This document shows, piece by piece, positions 16,116-24,220 of a DNA stretch of 41,960 bases. Each line of letters begins with the position of its first letter. Positions within the stretch are counted from its first letter, which is position 1. Below the pieces are notes generated by a model. It worked only from the letters and a program-made list of their open reading frames with translations, was not told where the DNA came from and ran no database searches. A program made the translations under genes and the position numbers. This DNA is from Lamprobacter modestohalophilus (GTDB lineage: Bacteria; Pseudomonadota; Gammaproteobacteria; Chromatiales; Chromatiaceae). The stretch lies in the NCBI RefSeq assembly GCF_016583905.1, contig NZ_NRRY01000047.1, positions 1 through 41,960 on the forward strand, written 5' to 3'.

Positions 16116-16622
16116 TCAGCTCGCCGCCGGCCCGGTCGAAACGGCCTGTAGGCGCCGCTTGCCTTGCAGACGGTCGAGCCAATGCAAGGCGCTCTTGCCT
16201 CTGCCCCAGGTGGTCAGGGTGACCCTGCCGTCGGGTTGGATGGTCACCGCTGTTTTCATGCTGCGTCCACGCAGATAGTCGGTCTCGATGCGCAGTCCGT
16301 AGCGCCCGAACGAGAGGGCCTGCAGACAATCGGCAACCGTGAACAGGTCCGCGCTGTGAAACTCGATTGCTGAGGTGCCACGCGGCCGGGCATCATGGAA
16401 CGAGAGTGCAGCCAGGGCGAACAAGAAGCCGAACGCGCCCCATTCAACAAGCTCTTCCGGGTCGGCTTCTTCCTGGTCGTCCTCGAGCATGAGTTCGACG
16501 CGTACGAAGAGATTTTCCTGATCCGGCGCGATCTCCGTCTGGGTGTCGAGAACCCGAAACGGAACCAGGGTGCCCGTGTTGAAGAGCTGTTGCTCGGCAG
16601 ATTGGGTATCGTCGATGGTCAT
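16116..16622 (-). CDS. Hypothetical protein
   Basis: A 168-residue protein starting at ATG 16622; a longer frame begins with TTG at 16670 but lacks a good ribosome site. The N-terminal half has alternating charged and hydrophobic strands (FVRVELMLEDDQEEADPEE), then a hydrophobic helix (GAFGFLFALAALSF). The C-terminal half is basic and strand-rich. No motif is recognised. It is divergent from the MEKHLA gene at 16784 across a 160-base spacer in which I see no palindrome. Confidence 0.6.
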   Translation of the reverse strand: MTIDDTQSAEQQLFNTGTLVPFRVLDTQTEIAPDQENLFVRVELMLEDDQEEADPEELVEWGAFGFLFALAALSFHDARPRGTSAIEFHSADLFTVADCLQALSFGRYGLRIETDYLRGRSMKTAVTIQPDGRVTLTTWGRGKSALHWLDRLQGKRRLQAVSTGPAAS

Positions 16623-16783
16623 GGGATTCAGTGTCAGGGGTTCTCGGCTTTGTCTTGCGAATCTCGCCAAGGGTTGGATCGGTTAGCGGACCCCTTGAGC
16701 CTGAGGATCATGAGGCTCCTGGAATCCGACGATAAGCCACGAGTGCGAGTTACCGCCTGTCAATACTTGATGGAAGCCCCACC

Positions 16784-17251
16784 ATGCCGTCCGAGCCCTC
16801 TCCCGACAATGCCTTTCTCGCCGAGCATGTCGCGCTGCTGTGCACGTGTTATCGGCGCCTGAGCGGAGCGGACTTGCTCGTTGCCAAGGCAGACCAGTCG
16901 CTGGCCGAGGCACTCTACCAAGCCCCATTCGTGGTGCTCTCGCACGGGACCGAGCGTGATCCGATCTTCAACTACGCCAATCTCACCGCCCAACGGCTGT
17001 TCGAGATGACCTGGGCGCAGATCACGTCCCTGCCTTCGCGGTTTTCCGCCGAGCCCTTGAGTCGTGATGAGCGCGCCCGTTTGCTCGCTGCGGTCTCTGA
17101 ACGGGGCTTCATCGACGATTATCGTGGTGTGCGCGTCTCCTCATCCGGGCGCCGCTTCATGATCGAGCAGGCGACGGTGTGGACGTTGAATGACGCACAG
17201 GGGTGCCCAGCGGGGCAGGCCGCGACCTTCGCCAAGTGGGCGATGCTCTAG
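16784..17251 (+). CDS. MEKHLA domain protein
   Basis: A 155-residue single-domain protein. It shows the MEKHLA pattern throughout: APFVVLSHGTERDPIFNYANLTAQRLFEMTWAQ, LPSRFSAEPLSRDER, GFIDDYRGVRVSSSGRRF and a final VWTLNDAQG strand. MEKHLA is a PAS-related sensory fold also found in plant HD-ZIP III proteins. In bacteria it is often a stand-alone protein of unknown ligand. There is no signal or DNA-binding part. It is probably unrelated to the regulon genes. Confidence 0.9.
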   Translation: MPSEPSPDNAFLAEHVALLCTCYRRLSGADLLVAKADQSLAEALYQAPFVVLSHGTERDPIFNYANLTAQRLFEMTWAQITSLPSRFSAEPLSRDERARLLAAVSERGFIDDYRGVRVSSSGRRFMIEQATVWTLNDAQGCPAGQAATFAKWAML

Positions 17252-17416
17252 GCGCCGCTGGCGGGCACCAGGTTGCCGAAAGATCGACGCGTGATGACAG
17301 CCGGCATGACAAAGCGTCGACCATTCCGTCTGTATCACGGATCAATCCGCTCGCTCGCGGGCGCAAGCGTCTCACCAGCCGAATGGCCTGTGGCTTAGGA
17401 CCGAGGGGGTTGGATA

Positions 17417-18292
17417 GTGAACAGGATCGAATCGATGCTTGAGCGAATCTGGCGACTGATCGCGCTGATGGCTGTCTCCGGCGGGGTGCTGGCAGACTGC
17501 CCATCGGAGACCGAGATGGCTGCGCTGGCCGCGCAGATCCGGGCCGGTGAGCCGGTTGAGGTGGATCGCCTCGGTGTCATCAGCGCGGACGATGGTCACT
17601 GTGCGCAGAAGCAACTGGTGGCGGCGCTGCGGCCACACTGGGGCGAGCCGGTGGGCTACAAGGTCGGATTGACCAGTGCGGCGGTACAGGCTCGGTTCGG
17701 CGTGCATGAGCCGGTCTCGGGCCGACTGTTTTAGGACGGACTGTTTGCGGATGGTGTGCGCTTGTCCGCTCACTGGGGCGTGCATCCACGCATCGAGGCC
17801 GATCTCCTGGTCGAGGTGGGCGACCGCGCCATCAATCAAGCGCGGACCGAAGCCGAGGTGCTCGCGCACCTGGCCGTGCTCTACCCCTTCATTGAACTGC
17901 CGGATCTCGTGGTGGCCGATCCCGATCGGTTGACCAGAGCGCTGATCTTGGCCATCAATGTTGGCACCCGCTATGGGGTGCTCGGTGCGCCGCTACCGGT
18001 CGAGTCGCTTGGGACGACACCTGAGGATCAACTCAACGCACTGGCCGAGATGCAGGTCGAGGCCCGCGATCAGACGGGCCGTATGCTGCTCAGCGCACCC
18101 GGACGGACCATCCTTGGGCATCCGCTGAGGTCCGTCCTCTGGCTGTTGGCGCAGGGCGAGCGCTTTCAGCCTGGCGACCTGATCAGCCTCGGCGCATTCG
18201 GGCCGCTGTTGACCCCGAAGACAGGGATGACGGTGACGGTCAGCTACCGCGGGTTGCCTGGTGATCCGGCGGTCAGTGTTGGTTTCGAGTAG
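17417..18292 (+). pseudogene. 2-keto-4-pentenoate hydratase-like protein with in-frame amber codon
   Basis: The first frame (from GTG 17417, or ATG 17435) encodes a signal peptide and the N-terminal part of a fumarylacetoacetase-like hydratase (GYKVGLTSAAVQARFGVHEP). It is stopped by TAG at 17732-17734. The same frame continues without interruption to 18292 with the rest of the domain (RIEADLLVEVGDRA, TPEDQLNALAEM, GAFGPLLTPKTGMTV). A single base change therefore splits an otherwise intact gene of about 290 codons. The possibilities are a recent pseudogene, a sequencing error, or amber read-through; no suppressor tRNA is visible here. An exported version of this hydratase fold is known in some gammaproteobacteria, but the role is unclear. 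Confidence 0.75.
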
Positions 18293-18393
18293 CAAGAGAG
18301 CAGCAAGGCGCCCAGCACAGAACCTGGGTGCGAAGAACCGATTGGGCTCCCGCTTGGTATTTCGCTGTGGCTCAGCCCGTTCGAGACCCCTGT

Positions 18394-18413
18394 GAGCCAC
18401 GTCTGTGTGGCTC
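18394..18413 (+). repeat. Hairpin and short direct repeat in the 18293-18643 gap
   Basis: GAGCCAC-GTCTGT-GTGGCTC forms a seven-pair stem. The element GTGGCTCCATTA that begins in its right arm (18407) is repeated at about 18430. There is no U-run, so a terminator is uncertain. The remaining sequence of this 350-base gap shows no convincing gene; open frames here lack ribosome sites and recognisable content. Confidence 0.35.
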
Positions 18414-18643
18414 CATTAACCCGATCATGGGTGGCTCCATTAGGGCGGTCAGCGACATCACCGGCGCGATCTGCGTCATCATGCCGGTTTCGACGCGCCC
18501 GGCTCAAATCGCCATGGCCCGAGCGATCCGCCAACCCAGTGCATCCTCACTGGCCACAGGATCGTTGATCCGCTGGGCGTCGGCCTGCCCGAGGGGGCTG
18601 GAGCACGCTGTCGGTGCAGAATCTCCATCGACCTGAGCGTCGA

Positions 18644-19645
18644 TCATCCGCGCAGAGGTGCATCGACATGCCGTGCCAATTCCACCGCGAGCGCGCAGGG
18701 ATGGCACGGCCTTAGGCTGTCATCCCTGATACTTGACCAATGCGCCTCCGCGGCCGACGCCAGGCCGGCTCCACTGAAACAACGGACCACCGGATTGGTC
18801 GCAAAAGCGGCCACGATCTCCGTCATCGATTGGGTATGGATATTCCCGAGCCAGCCCGCCCCCACCGCATACAGACAGCTGCGCACACCACCATTCGGCG
18901 CCAGATGCAGGAAGACCGGTCGATAGAAACCGCGCAGCCCGCAGTCGGTCTGCTGCAAGCGCTCAAGCGGAGAAGGATCATTCAGCATCCCGCGATCCAC
19001 AGTGCCGACCGCCGCGCCGATGTCCACACGCTCCATGTCGCTGATCGCCATCATGCGCAGTTCGGTCCTGGTCTCCTCGGCAAGTCTGCCCAGCATCACG
19101 TCGATCTGCTCCGATGACAGTCCCGTGAAGATCAGCTCATAGGACTGCTGCAGACGCTCGCACAGTCGCACGATGGTGACCGTGCTCGACCACAACGCGG
19201 GATAGCGCACGAAGCGCTCATCCATACTGAGCGCGAGGATGGCCACGCCCATCGACTGTAGCCACAGAATCAGCTCCTCAGCCGTTGCAAAACCCTGTTC
19301 GCCGATCCTGAACTGACGTGCCCGTCCCCACCAGCCATTGGTGTTGAGACGTACCGGAACTCCGAGAGCTCGTGTCGTCTCCAGCAGCGTCGGCACGGGA
19401 CTGCCGGCACGCAGGATCTCACCGCCGGTCAGATTGATCCCCACACGGATCAGCCCGAGGTCGAGCGCTTCGCGCAAGGCGCGCTGGATCGGTCCAGGAT
19501 CGGCCCAGGCCGTCTCACCACGGGCACGGTGATCGGCTTGCAGACAATGCGGGCAGTCGAGCTGGCAACCGTAGGTCAGCTCGACATTGATCCCCTGGAC
19601 GAACCGCAGTGAGGGTCGTTTGTCACGGGTGGCTGTGATGCGCAT
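18644..19645 (-). CDS. Radical SAM protein
   Basis: A 333-residue radical SAM enzyme. CQLDCPHC (Cys27, Cys31, Cys34 from ATG 19645) is the CX3CX2C site that binds the 4Fe-4S cluster used to cleave S-adenosylmethionine. INLTGGEIL is the GGE motif, and VPVRLNTNG follows as expected. Near the end, Cys residues in TDCGLRGF, VRSCLYAVG and LRPCHPCAL could hold an auxiliary cluster, as in SPASM or twitch proteins. The frame also extends to a TTG at 19669. It is the third gene of a minus-strand operon after DUF4236 and the PARG gene, 36 bases behind the latter. The substrate is unknown; association with an ADP-ribose hydrolase suggests a modified nucleotide or peptide. Confidence 0.85.
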   Translation of the reverse strand: MRITATRDKRPSLRFVQGINVELTYGCQLDCPHCLQADHRARGETAWADPGPIQRALREALDLGLIRVGINLTGGEILRAGSPVPTLLETTRALGVPVRLNTNGWWGRARQFRIGEQGFATAEELILWLQSMGVAILALSMDERFVRYPALWSSTVTIVRLCERLQQSYELIFTGLSSEQIDVMLGRLAEETRTELRMMAISDMERVDIGAAVGTVDRGMLNDPSPLERLQQTDCGLRGFYRPVFLHLAPNGGVRSCLYAVGAGWLGNIHTQSMTEIVAAFATNPVVRCFSGAGLASAAEAHWSSIRDDSLRPCHPCALAVELARHVDAPLRG

Positions 19646-19681
19646 TCGCCTCCAAGTCCAGATGCACAAGGGAAGCCTTGC

Positions 19682-20608
19682 TCATGGTCCCGATGCCACG
19701 GGCCGTCCGCTCAGTGCGGTTGTGGCGCCGGCATCGGCAAAGACCTCCCGAAATGGCCCCAGGAACGCGCGCTCCGCAGACCAATCGGCAATGGCGAACA
19801 CCACCTGCCGGAAGGCGCCACTGAACGGACCCGACAAGGCCGCATGGATATCCTCGGCCGTGCGCATGGGATCGTTCTCGAACGCGCCACAGCCCCAGGC
19901 ACCGAGTACCAGGGTGTCGTAGCCGAACGCCCGTGCGATGGCCAGCACGCGTGTGATGCGCGCCTGCAGCAGATCCCCAGCGAGTGGCTGCCCGAGCGCC
20001 GGGGCATAGGGCGCGGCACAGGTCAGCACACTCAGCGGCCAGGGCGCCTCGAGCGCGGTGCCCTCATCAGTGCGGAACACCGGCACCTCGGGCGAGAGAA
20101 TGGCCCAATCAGTCGAGTCCGGCTGAGGACGCCTGGCATGATGCGCATACATCGGATCGCCCCGCAGCGTTGCGTACAACGCGCTTGAGCGGCACAGGAC
20201 TTCTTCCTGAGCCCGGGCACCTTGCAGGAAGCCACCGCCTGGATTGACACCATTGGCGAAGTTCAGCGCGAGCACGGCGTCGCCGTCTGCAACCCGCCAA
20301 CGCGCCGCCATCAGTGTCGTTTCGTTGACGACCTGGACGTCGGTACTTGGATGACGACTGCAAGCGGGTGAGGGGAGAGCCGCGTTCGGTGGCAAGCTGC
20401 AGCGAGCCGCGACCGCGTCTCTGACCGCCTGCTCCCAGTCGACTGGCTCACCGGAGGGTCCAGGGTAGCGGCCCTGCTCAATGGCTGCGAGCGCGCTCAT
20501 GCCCAGGGCGCGGGTGTGGTGATGATGAAGCGCCAAGGCGGACCGGCAGCGCTCGGCATGAGCGGGTGAATCCTGACAGGGGAGGATGCGCAATCGAACG
20601 GGAGTCAT
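19682..20608 (-). CDS. Microbial-type poly(ADP-ribose) glycohydrolase (TIGR02452/DUF2263)
   Basis: A 308-residue member of the microbial PARG family, with a macrodomain fold that removes ADP-ribose from targets. The family signature is complete: Gly124-Gly126 followed by Gln134-Glu135-Glu136 in GGGFLQGARAQEE, where the last Glu is the catalytic acid in characterised bacterial PARGs. ALNFAN before it and LGAWGCGAFENDP after it are also typical. Its ATG overlaps the stop of the DUF4236 gene (ATGA), and a radical SAM gene follows. It is one of three PARG-family genes in the window, and probably active. No palindrome promoter is evident for this operon. Confidence 0.9.
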   Translation of the reverse strand: MTPVRLRILPCQDSPAHAERCRSALALHHHHTRALGMSALAAIEQGRYPGPSGEPVDWEQAVRDAVAARCSLPPNAALPSPACSRHPSTDVQVVNETTLMAARWRVADGDAVLALNFANGVNPGGGFLQGARAQEEVLCRSSALYATLRGDPMYAHHARRPQPDSTDWAILSPEVPVFRTDEGTALEAPWPLSVLTCAAPYAPALGQPLAGDLLQARITRVLAIARAFGYDTLVLGAWGCGAFENDPMRTAEDIHAALSGPFSGAFRQVVFAIADWSAERAFLGPFREVFADAGATTALSGRPVASGP

Positions 20609-21630
20609 CCCCGCACCCCCAACCGCACCGCCACATCCTCAAACCCCGGGTCCTCGGCATAGATCGCCGACAACTCCCGTCCGCTATCCCCGCGCCGTCC
20701 CACATCCGCATAGGCCAGCGCCCGCTCATAACGGATCTGGCGCAGCAGGTCCTCGGGCCGGTCCTTCTTGCGCCGATAGGCCTGGGTCAGGGTGCTTACC
20801 GCCACCTCATGCAACCCCAGCGCGCGCAACGCCCGCGCCTTGTAGAGCAGCAGCGCGGCATGCACCGGGGTCTCGTTCTCCAGTCCCGCACTCAGCTGCA
20901 CCACCTGATCAGCGTTCGCGAGTGGGATCGGTTCGACATCGAGTAGCAGTTCCGCCAGCGCCGCCTTGACCACCACGTCCTCCGGGGTCTCGGCCAGGAT
21001 CAGGCGCAGATGCTCGGCGGCCAGCGCGTGCTCATCGCGCAGCTGATGCGGCTCGGCCAAGGCCAACCGGGTGCCGCGCTCACGCGGGCCGATGTGGGCC
21101 GTGACCCCCGGGGTGACCGAAAAGCTGGTGGTCGCGTTGACCTGATACTTGGCGTAGAGCTGACCCAAGGTCGCCTGACGCTGCAGGGCATGCGCCGCCT
21201 CGAGCTCGTGGCGCTTGAGGCGCAGCAGCCCTGCAGTCCAAGCGGCATCGGCCTGCTCGGGGGCCGACTCCAACTGCGCCAAGGCCTCGGCCTCGTCGCC
21301 ACTGTGCAGAGCGCGCAGCCCAGCGACGAAGGCTTGCTCATCGACCGAGGTGACCAGACGCAGGAAGAAGCCGAGCGAGAGCCGGTCCTGGACCGGGATC
21401 GTTGGCGTGACCGGGGCCGTGGAGCGGGGCCGATCCTGACGGGCCCGGCCGAGATTCTGCACCGTGTAGAACAGCCCGGTCCCCGGCAGCCCGACGGTGG
21501 CGCAGGTGCCGCGCGCGCCGATGGTGTACTTGGCCCCGCGCGGTCCGAGCGAGAGCGACGCGCCGGATTTGCTCAGGTTCAGGCTTACGCCTGGGAAGAG
21601 CTGAACACGGCGCCAGAAACGAAAGCTCAT
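20605..21630 (-). CDS. DUF4236 protein with helical-repeat C-terminus
   Basis: A 341-residue protein starting at ATG 21630, preceded by GGAGG; the frame upstream of it has no good start. The first 60 residues are a DUF4236 domain (SFRFWRRVQLFPGVSLNLSKSGASLSLGPRGAKYT, then GLPGTGLFYT), a small beta-rich domain usually found at the N-terminus of phage-like or membrane-associated proteins. The remainder is Ala/Leu-rich helical repeat of TPR character (residues about 110-330). It leads the operon with PARG and radical SAM. The role is unknown; the repeat may be a scaffold for the other two enzymes. Confidence 0.85.
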   Translation of the reverse strand: MSFRFWRRVQLFPGVSLNLSKSGASLSLGPRGAKYTIGARGTCATVGLPGTGLFYTVQNLGRARQDRPRSTAPVTPTIPVQDRLSLGFFLRLVTSVDEQAFVAGLRALHSGDEAEALAQLESAPEQADAAWTAGLLRLKRHELEAAHALQRQATLGQLYAKYQVNATTSFSVTPGVTAHIGPRERGTRLALAEPHQLRDEHALAAEHLRLILAETPEDVVVKAALAELLLDVEPIPLANADQVVQLSAGLENETPVHAALLLYKARALRALGLHEVAVSTLTQAYRRKKDRPEDLLRQIRYERALAYADVGRRGDSGRELSAIYAEDPGFEDVAVRLGVRG

Positions 21631-21818
21631 GATGGCCTCCTTGTCGATCGCCTGAGCCGCCTGTTGAAGCAGCCACCTGGAATCGAATGCACTGACGATA
21701 CACGACCTGATCGAGGTTGAAAGCATCCAGCCCACGCAGATGAAGCACTGGATCGAACATCCTGCATCGCAGGAAGGCTCAGCGACGGCCACCATCCTCT
21801 CGCCGTCGCCAAGCGAGA

Positions 21819-22442
21819 CTAAATGTTAGGCCACTGGAACGCCTGATTCGGGGGCGGTGCTTTAAGATCGATGATCCTTGGTGTCCCCTTCCTACCAAGG
21901 CGAATTGTGATCCCAAACATCTTCTTGATGTCAATTCCTTTGTCTGCGGCAACGCCCTCAAGTTTGGAGAAAATCGCTTGATCGGAGAGTAAGTTCTCCA
22001 GGTCGTTCTTGTATGCTACTGAATTGATCTTTTGCAGGGCTTTTGTTTTTTGCTTTCCTTCGGTATCAATAAAATGCCCATGTATGAAAAACGTCGTTGC
22101 GCTAGATGACCGTTGTGACTGCGCATGTTCAGCAGCGGCATTCATGCAAAGCGCCTTCGCGCTCGCGCAATCTTCGCTGGAGATGTTCCATGCAAGATTG
22201 GCATGGTAATCAAGCGGAAGCACGGTGACGATAGTACCTGTGAGTTCATCTTGGATGGCCACAAAAAAATCATCATCGGGAATGCTATAAAAAAGGAGAT
22301 GATTGCGATTTAAGCCGGGCTTTCTGCCGGTATTGAGAGCGAGTTTCCGGTCCAAGATGTGCGCAATGTCTTCGCAGCGAAGCTGAGTTCGCTGCGCGAT
22401 ACGATCGAATGCGTGCTTCGAAAAATGCGTGAATGCCTGCAT
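21819..22442 (-). CDS. Hypothetical protein with DUF4258/BrnT-like N-terminus
   Basis: A 207-residue protein; ATG 22442 is chosen over an upstream TTG because AGGTG lies just before it. The N-terminal segment FSKHAFDRIAQRTQLRCEDIAHIL followed by a basic strand and VAIQDELTGTIVTVLPL resembles the RelE-like fold of DUF4258/BrnT proteins, which are often toxins. The C-terminal 100 residues are Lys-rich and unassigned. Base composition is AT-richer than its neighbours, suggesting import. No antitoxin gene sits beside it. It lies 87 bases behind the gene at 22530, which may supply its promoter. Confidence 0.6.
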   Translation of the reverse strand: MQAFTHFSKHAFDRIAQRTQLRCEDIAHILDRKLALNTGRKPGLNRNHLLFYSIPDDDFFVAIQDELTGTIVTVLPLDYHANLAWNISSEDCASAKALCMNAAAEHAQSQRSSSATTFFIHGHFIDTEGKQKTKALQKINSVAYKNDLENLLSDQAIFSKLEGVAADKGIDIKKMFGITIRLGRKGTPRIIDLKAPPPNQAFQWPNI

Positions 22443-22529
22443 TAGAACACCTAACAAGTGATGATTTCAGTTCCGGATGACGTTGCTGAACAACTGCTTC
22501 TTCAGCAGCACGAGGCACCTGCTGTGCGA

Positions 22530-22970
22530 TCATGCCCGCTTCGGGTCAAAGGGCTCAAACCGGCGCCCATCGAAATGAAAGATCACAAAATCCCCGCGCC
22601 CCGGCTCGCGATCCCAGAACAGCCCCAACACCAGACTGAGCGGCTCGCGGAAATAGGTGCTGCCGCTCTCGGTCTCGCCATCGGTGATCGGCGGGTCCAG
22701 CACCTCGAGCACCACTGCGGGTGTTCCATAGGCCGGTAGCCGTCGATTCTTCAGACCCGGCTTCCAACACACCCGATCGCCCGGTTTGAACGCGTGACGC
22801 TGGTTCAACAGCCGATACCGCTCGAGCAGCACCGCGCTCAGATCCCCCTCGAGGTCACCCAGCAACGCGTCCAGCGAGTCCTCCTGCAGCAGGCTGTTGG
22901 GCGTCTCTTCATCGAGACCGATGCGGTTGAGCAGTTCGCGGGAGGACAGAGAACGGTCTTGGCGGGACAT
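22530..22970 (-). CDS. Hypothetical protein divergent from the WYL regulator
   Basis: A 146-residue protein. The N-terminal half is helical and acidic; the C-terminal half contains RHAFKPGDRVCWKPGLKNRRLP and GRGDFVIFHFDGRRFEPFDP, which read like a small beta-barrel (SH3-like). No catalytic motif is seen. It shares a 90-base intergenic region with the WYL regulator, and the central palindrome has a minus-strand -10 (TTTAAT) for this gene. That makes it a regulon member. Confidence 0.7.
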   Translation of the reverse strand: MSRQDRSLSSRELLNRIGLDEETPNSLLQEDSLDALLGDLEGDLSAVLLERYRLLNQRHAFKPGDRVCWKPGLKNRRLPAYGTPAVVLEVLDPPITDGETESGSTYFREPLSLVLGLFWDREPGRGDFVIFHFDGRRFEPFDPKRA

Positions 22971-23002
22971 GGGCGATACCTCAGGTAGGGCGGATGAGCC
23001 CC

Positions 23003-23052
23003 ATTAAACCGCAGTGATCCGACAGCTTCTGTCCCATGAGTTCGCCTATACT
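23003..23052. promoter_or_regulatory. Regulon operator, site 6, in the WYL regulator promoter
   Basis: CCGACA-GCTTC-TGTCCC (23019-23035). To the right, eleven bases then TATACT (23047-23052), which ends only six bases before the ATG at 23059, so the mRNA should be leaderless. To the left, TGTCGG, ten bases and TTTAAT (23003-23008 on the plus-strand map) serve the gene at 22970. A regulator bound here would control its own gene. Confidence 0.68.
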
Positions 23053-23058
23053 GGAACC

Positions 23059-24087
23059 ATGAGCGCTGCCTACTACGATCGCATCCAACGTCTGCGCCGG
23101 CTCGAGGCCCTGTTGCCGAAGCCGGGCAGCAAAGCCGGCGACTGTCTCGATGGCACTCGTCTGCTCGAGATCATCGGGGAAGCCTACGGCAAGGGCAGTT
23201 CCAACAGCCGCCGCCGCGCCCTGCAGCGCGACCTCGAGACCTTGGTCAAGGATGGCTGCATCGAAGCGGTCAACCCTGGCGGTAAGCCGCTGCGCTACCG
23301 ACGCATCGGCCATGAGGTCGACGATGACGTCCTGATCTGGGAGTACACCCTGCGTCAGGTCCGTGACCTGATCGCCGAGGCCGTTCCCAAACGCCAACTC
23401 GATCGACTCTGGGAGCGCCTGCTGCATGAAGGCGATTGCCCACTGCTCAGTGACCAGCAGTTGCGCGTGGTCCCCGACAGCCTGCGCCTGCGTCCGGTCG
23501 AACTCTATCCCGAGGTGCTGCATGCGGTGATCAGCGCGCTGGCCCAGCAGTGCGCACTGCAGGTGGTCTACCGCAACGCCGCCGGTGAGCGCAGCCGCCC
23601 CTTGCTGCATCCACAAGCCTTGGTCCAGCGCGGGCCGATCTCCTACCTGTTCGCGCTCAAGAACGACGAAGATGACCTGCGGCTCTATGCGCTGCACCGT
23701 TTCATCCGCGCCGAGATCAAGCCGCAGATCCCCGCGCGCGCCGCCGAAGACTTCGATCTGGATCGGGCCTTGGCCGAGGGCAAGATCGACTTCGGTCGTG
23801 GTGAGCAGATCGAACTGGTGATCCGCGTGCGCGGCTATCTAACCCCGCTGCTGCTGGCCTGTCCGCTCAGCGAGAACCAGACCAGCGAGGAGGAGCCGGA
23901 CGATTCCGACTTCGATGTGCGTCTTCAGGCCCAGCTTCCGCAGACGGGCCAGCTTCTGCGCTGGCTGCTCGGCGCCGGCGACAATCTGCAGGTGCTGGCT
24001 CCCGTCGAACTGCGCCACGTGCTCGCCGAACAGGCGCGCAAGATGGCGGGCCTCTATCCCTCAGACCCTGACGATCCGATCGCTTGA
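23059..24087 (+). CDS. WYL-domain transcriptional regulator
   Basis: A 342-residue DNA-binding regulator. The N-terminal winged helix-turn-helix (about residues 5-75) contains RIQRLRRLEALL, SSNSRRRALQRDLETLVKDG and RYRRIG, as in DeoR/WYL proteins such as BrxR and CapW. A middle helical part follows. The WYL domain runs from about residue 155 to 235, with SYL (195-197) in place of the WYL triad, and a C-terminal extension domain follows. ATG 23059 is chosen because the -10 element ends just before it. WYL domains sense nucleotides or single-stranded DNA, and several such regulators repress defence or activate DNA-damage genes. The regulon palindrome in its own promoter makes it the prime candidate for the local regulator. 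Confidence 0.88.
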   Translation: MSAAYYDRIQRLRRLEALLPKPGSKAGDCLDGTRLLEIIGEAYGKGSSNSRRRALQRDLETLVKDGCIEAVNPGGKPLRYRRIGHEVDDDVLIWEYTLRQVRDLIAEAVPKRQLDRLWERLLHEGDCPLLSDQQLRVVPDSLRLRPVELYPEVLHAVISALAQQCALQVVYRNAAGERSRPLLHPQALVQRGPISYLFALKNDEDDLRLYALHRFIRAEIKPQIPARAAEDFDLDRALAEGKIDFGRGEQIELVIRVRGYLTPLLLACPLSENQTSEEEPDDSDFDVRLQAQLPQTGQLLRWLLGAGDNLQVLAPVELRHVLAEQARKMAGLYPSDPDDPIA

Positions 24088-24125
24088 CGCTCGCTGCATA
24101 TCTTCGCCCGCGCAACCCCCATTCC

Positions 24126-24143
24126 CCGGCTCGGCCGAGCCGG
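24126..24143. repeat. 18-base perfect palindrome before site 7
   Basis: CCGGCTCGGCCGAGCCGG is a perfect self-complementary sequence 38 bases after the WYL stop and three bases before the next regulon operator. It could be a terminator stem (without a U-run) for the regulator gene or an additional binding site. Confidence 0.45.
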
Positions 24144-24146
24144 CAT

Positions 24147-24179
24147 CCGACAGCTTCTGTCTCGTCGCCCTGTCACACT
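24147..24179 (+). promoter_or_regulatory. Regulon operator/promoter, site 7 (AAA+ copy 2)
   Basis: CCGACA-GCTTC-TGTCTC (24147-24163) shares its first 15 bases with site 6. Ten bases ending in TGT lead to CACACT (24174-24179). The AAA+ start at 24221 follows, with GGAG at 24211. Confidence 0.65.
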
Positions 24180-24220
24180 TGGACGCAACCCCACTCGCCA
24201 CCGTCCAACAGGAGCGCCCC

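Noticed and set aside
18328-18636. A 102-codon plus-strand frame in the 18.3-18.6 kb gap
   Set aside because: It crosses a hairpin and direct repeat, has no ribosome site and no family resemblance.
23915-24220. N-terminal extension of the second AAA+ protein
   Set aside because: It overlaps the end of the WYL gene and the operator, and makes the protein longer than its paralogue; ATG 24221 has a good ribosome site.
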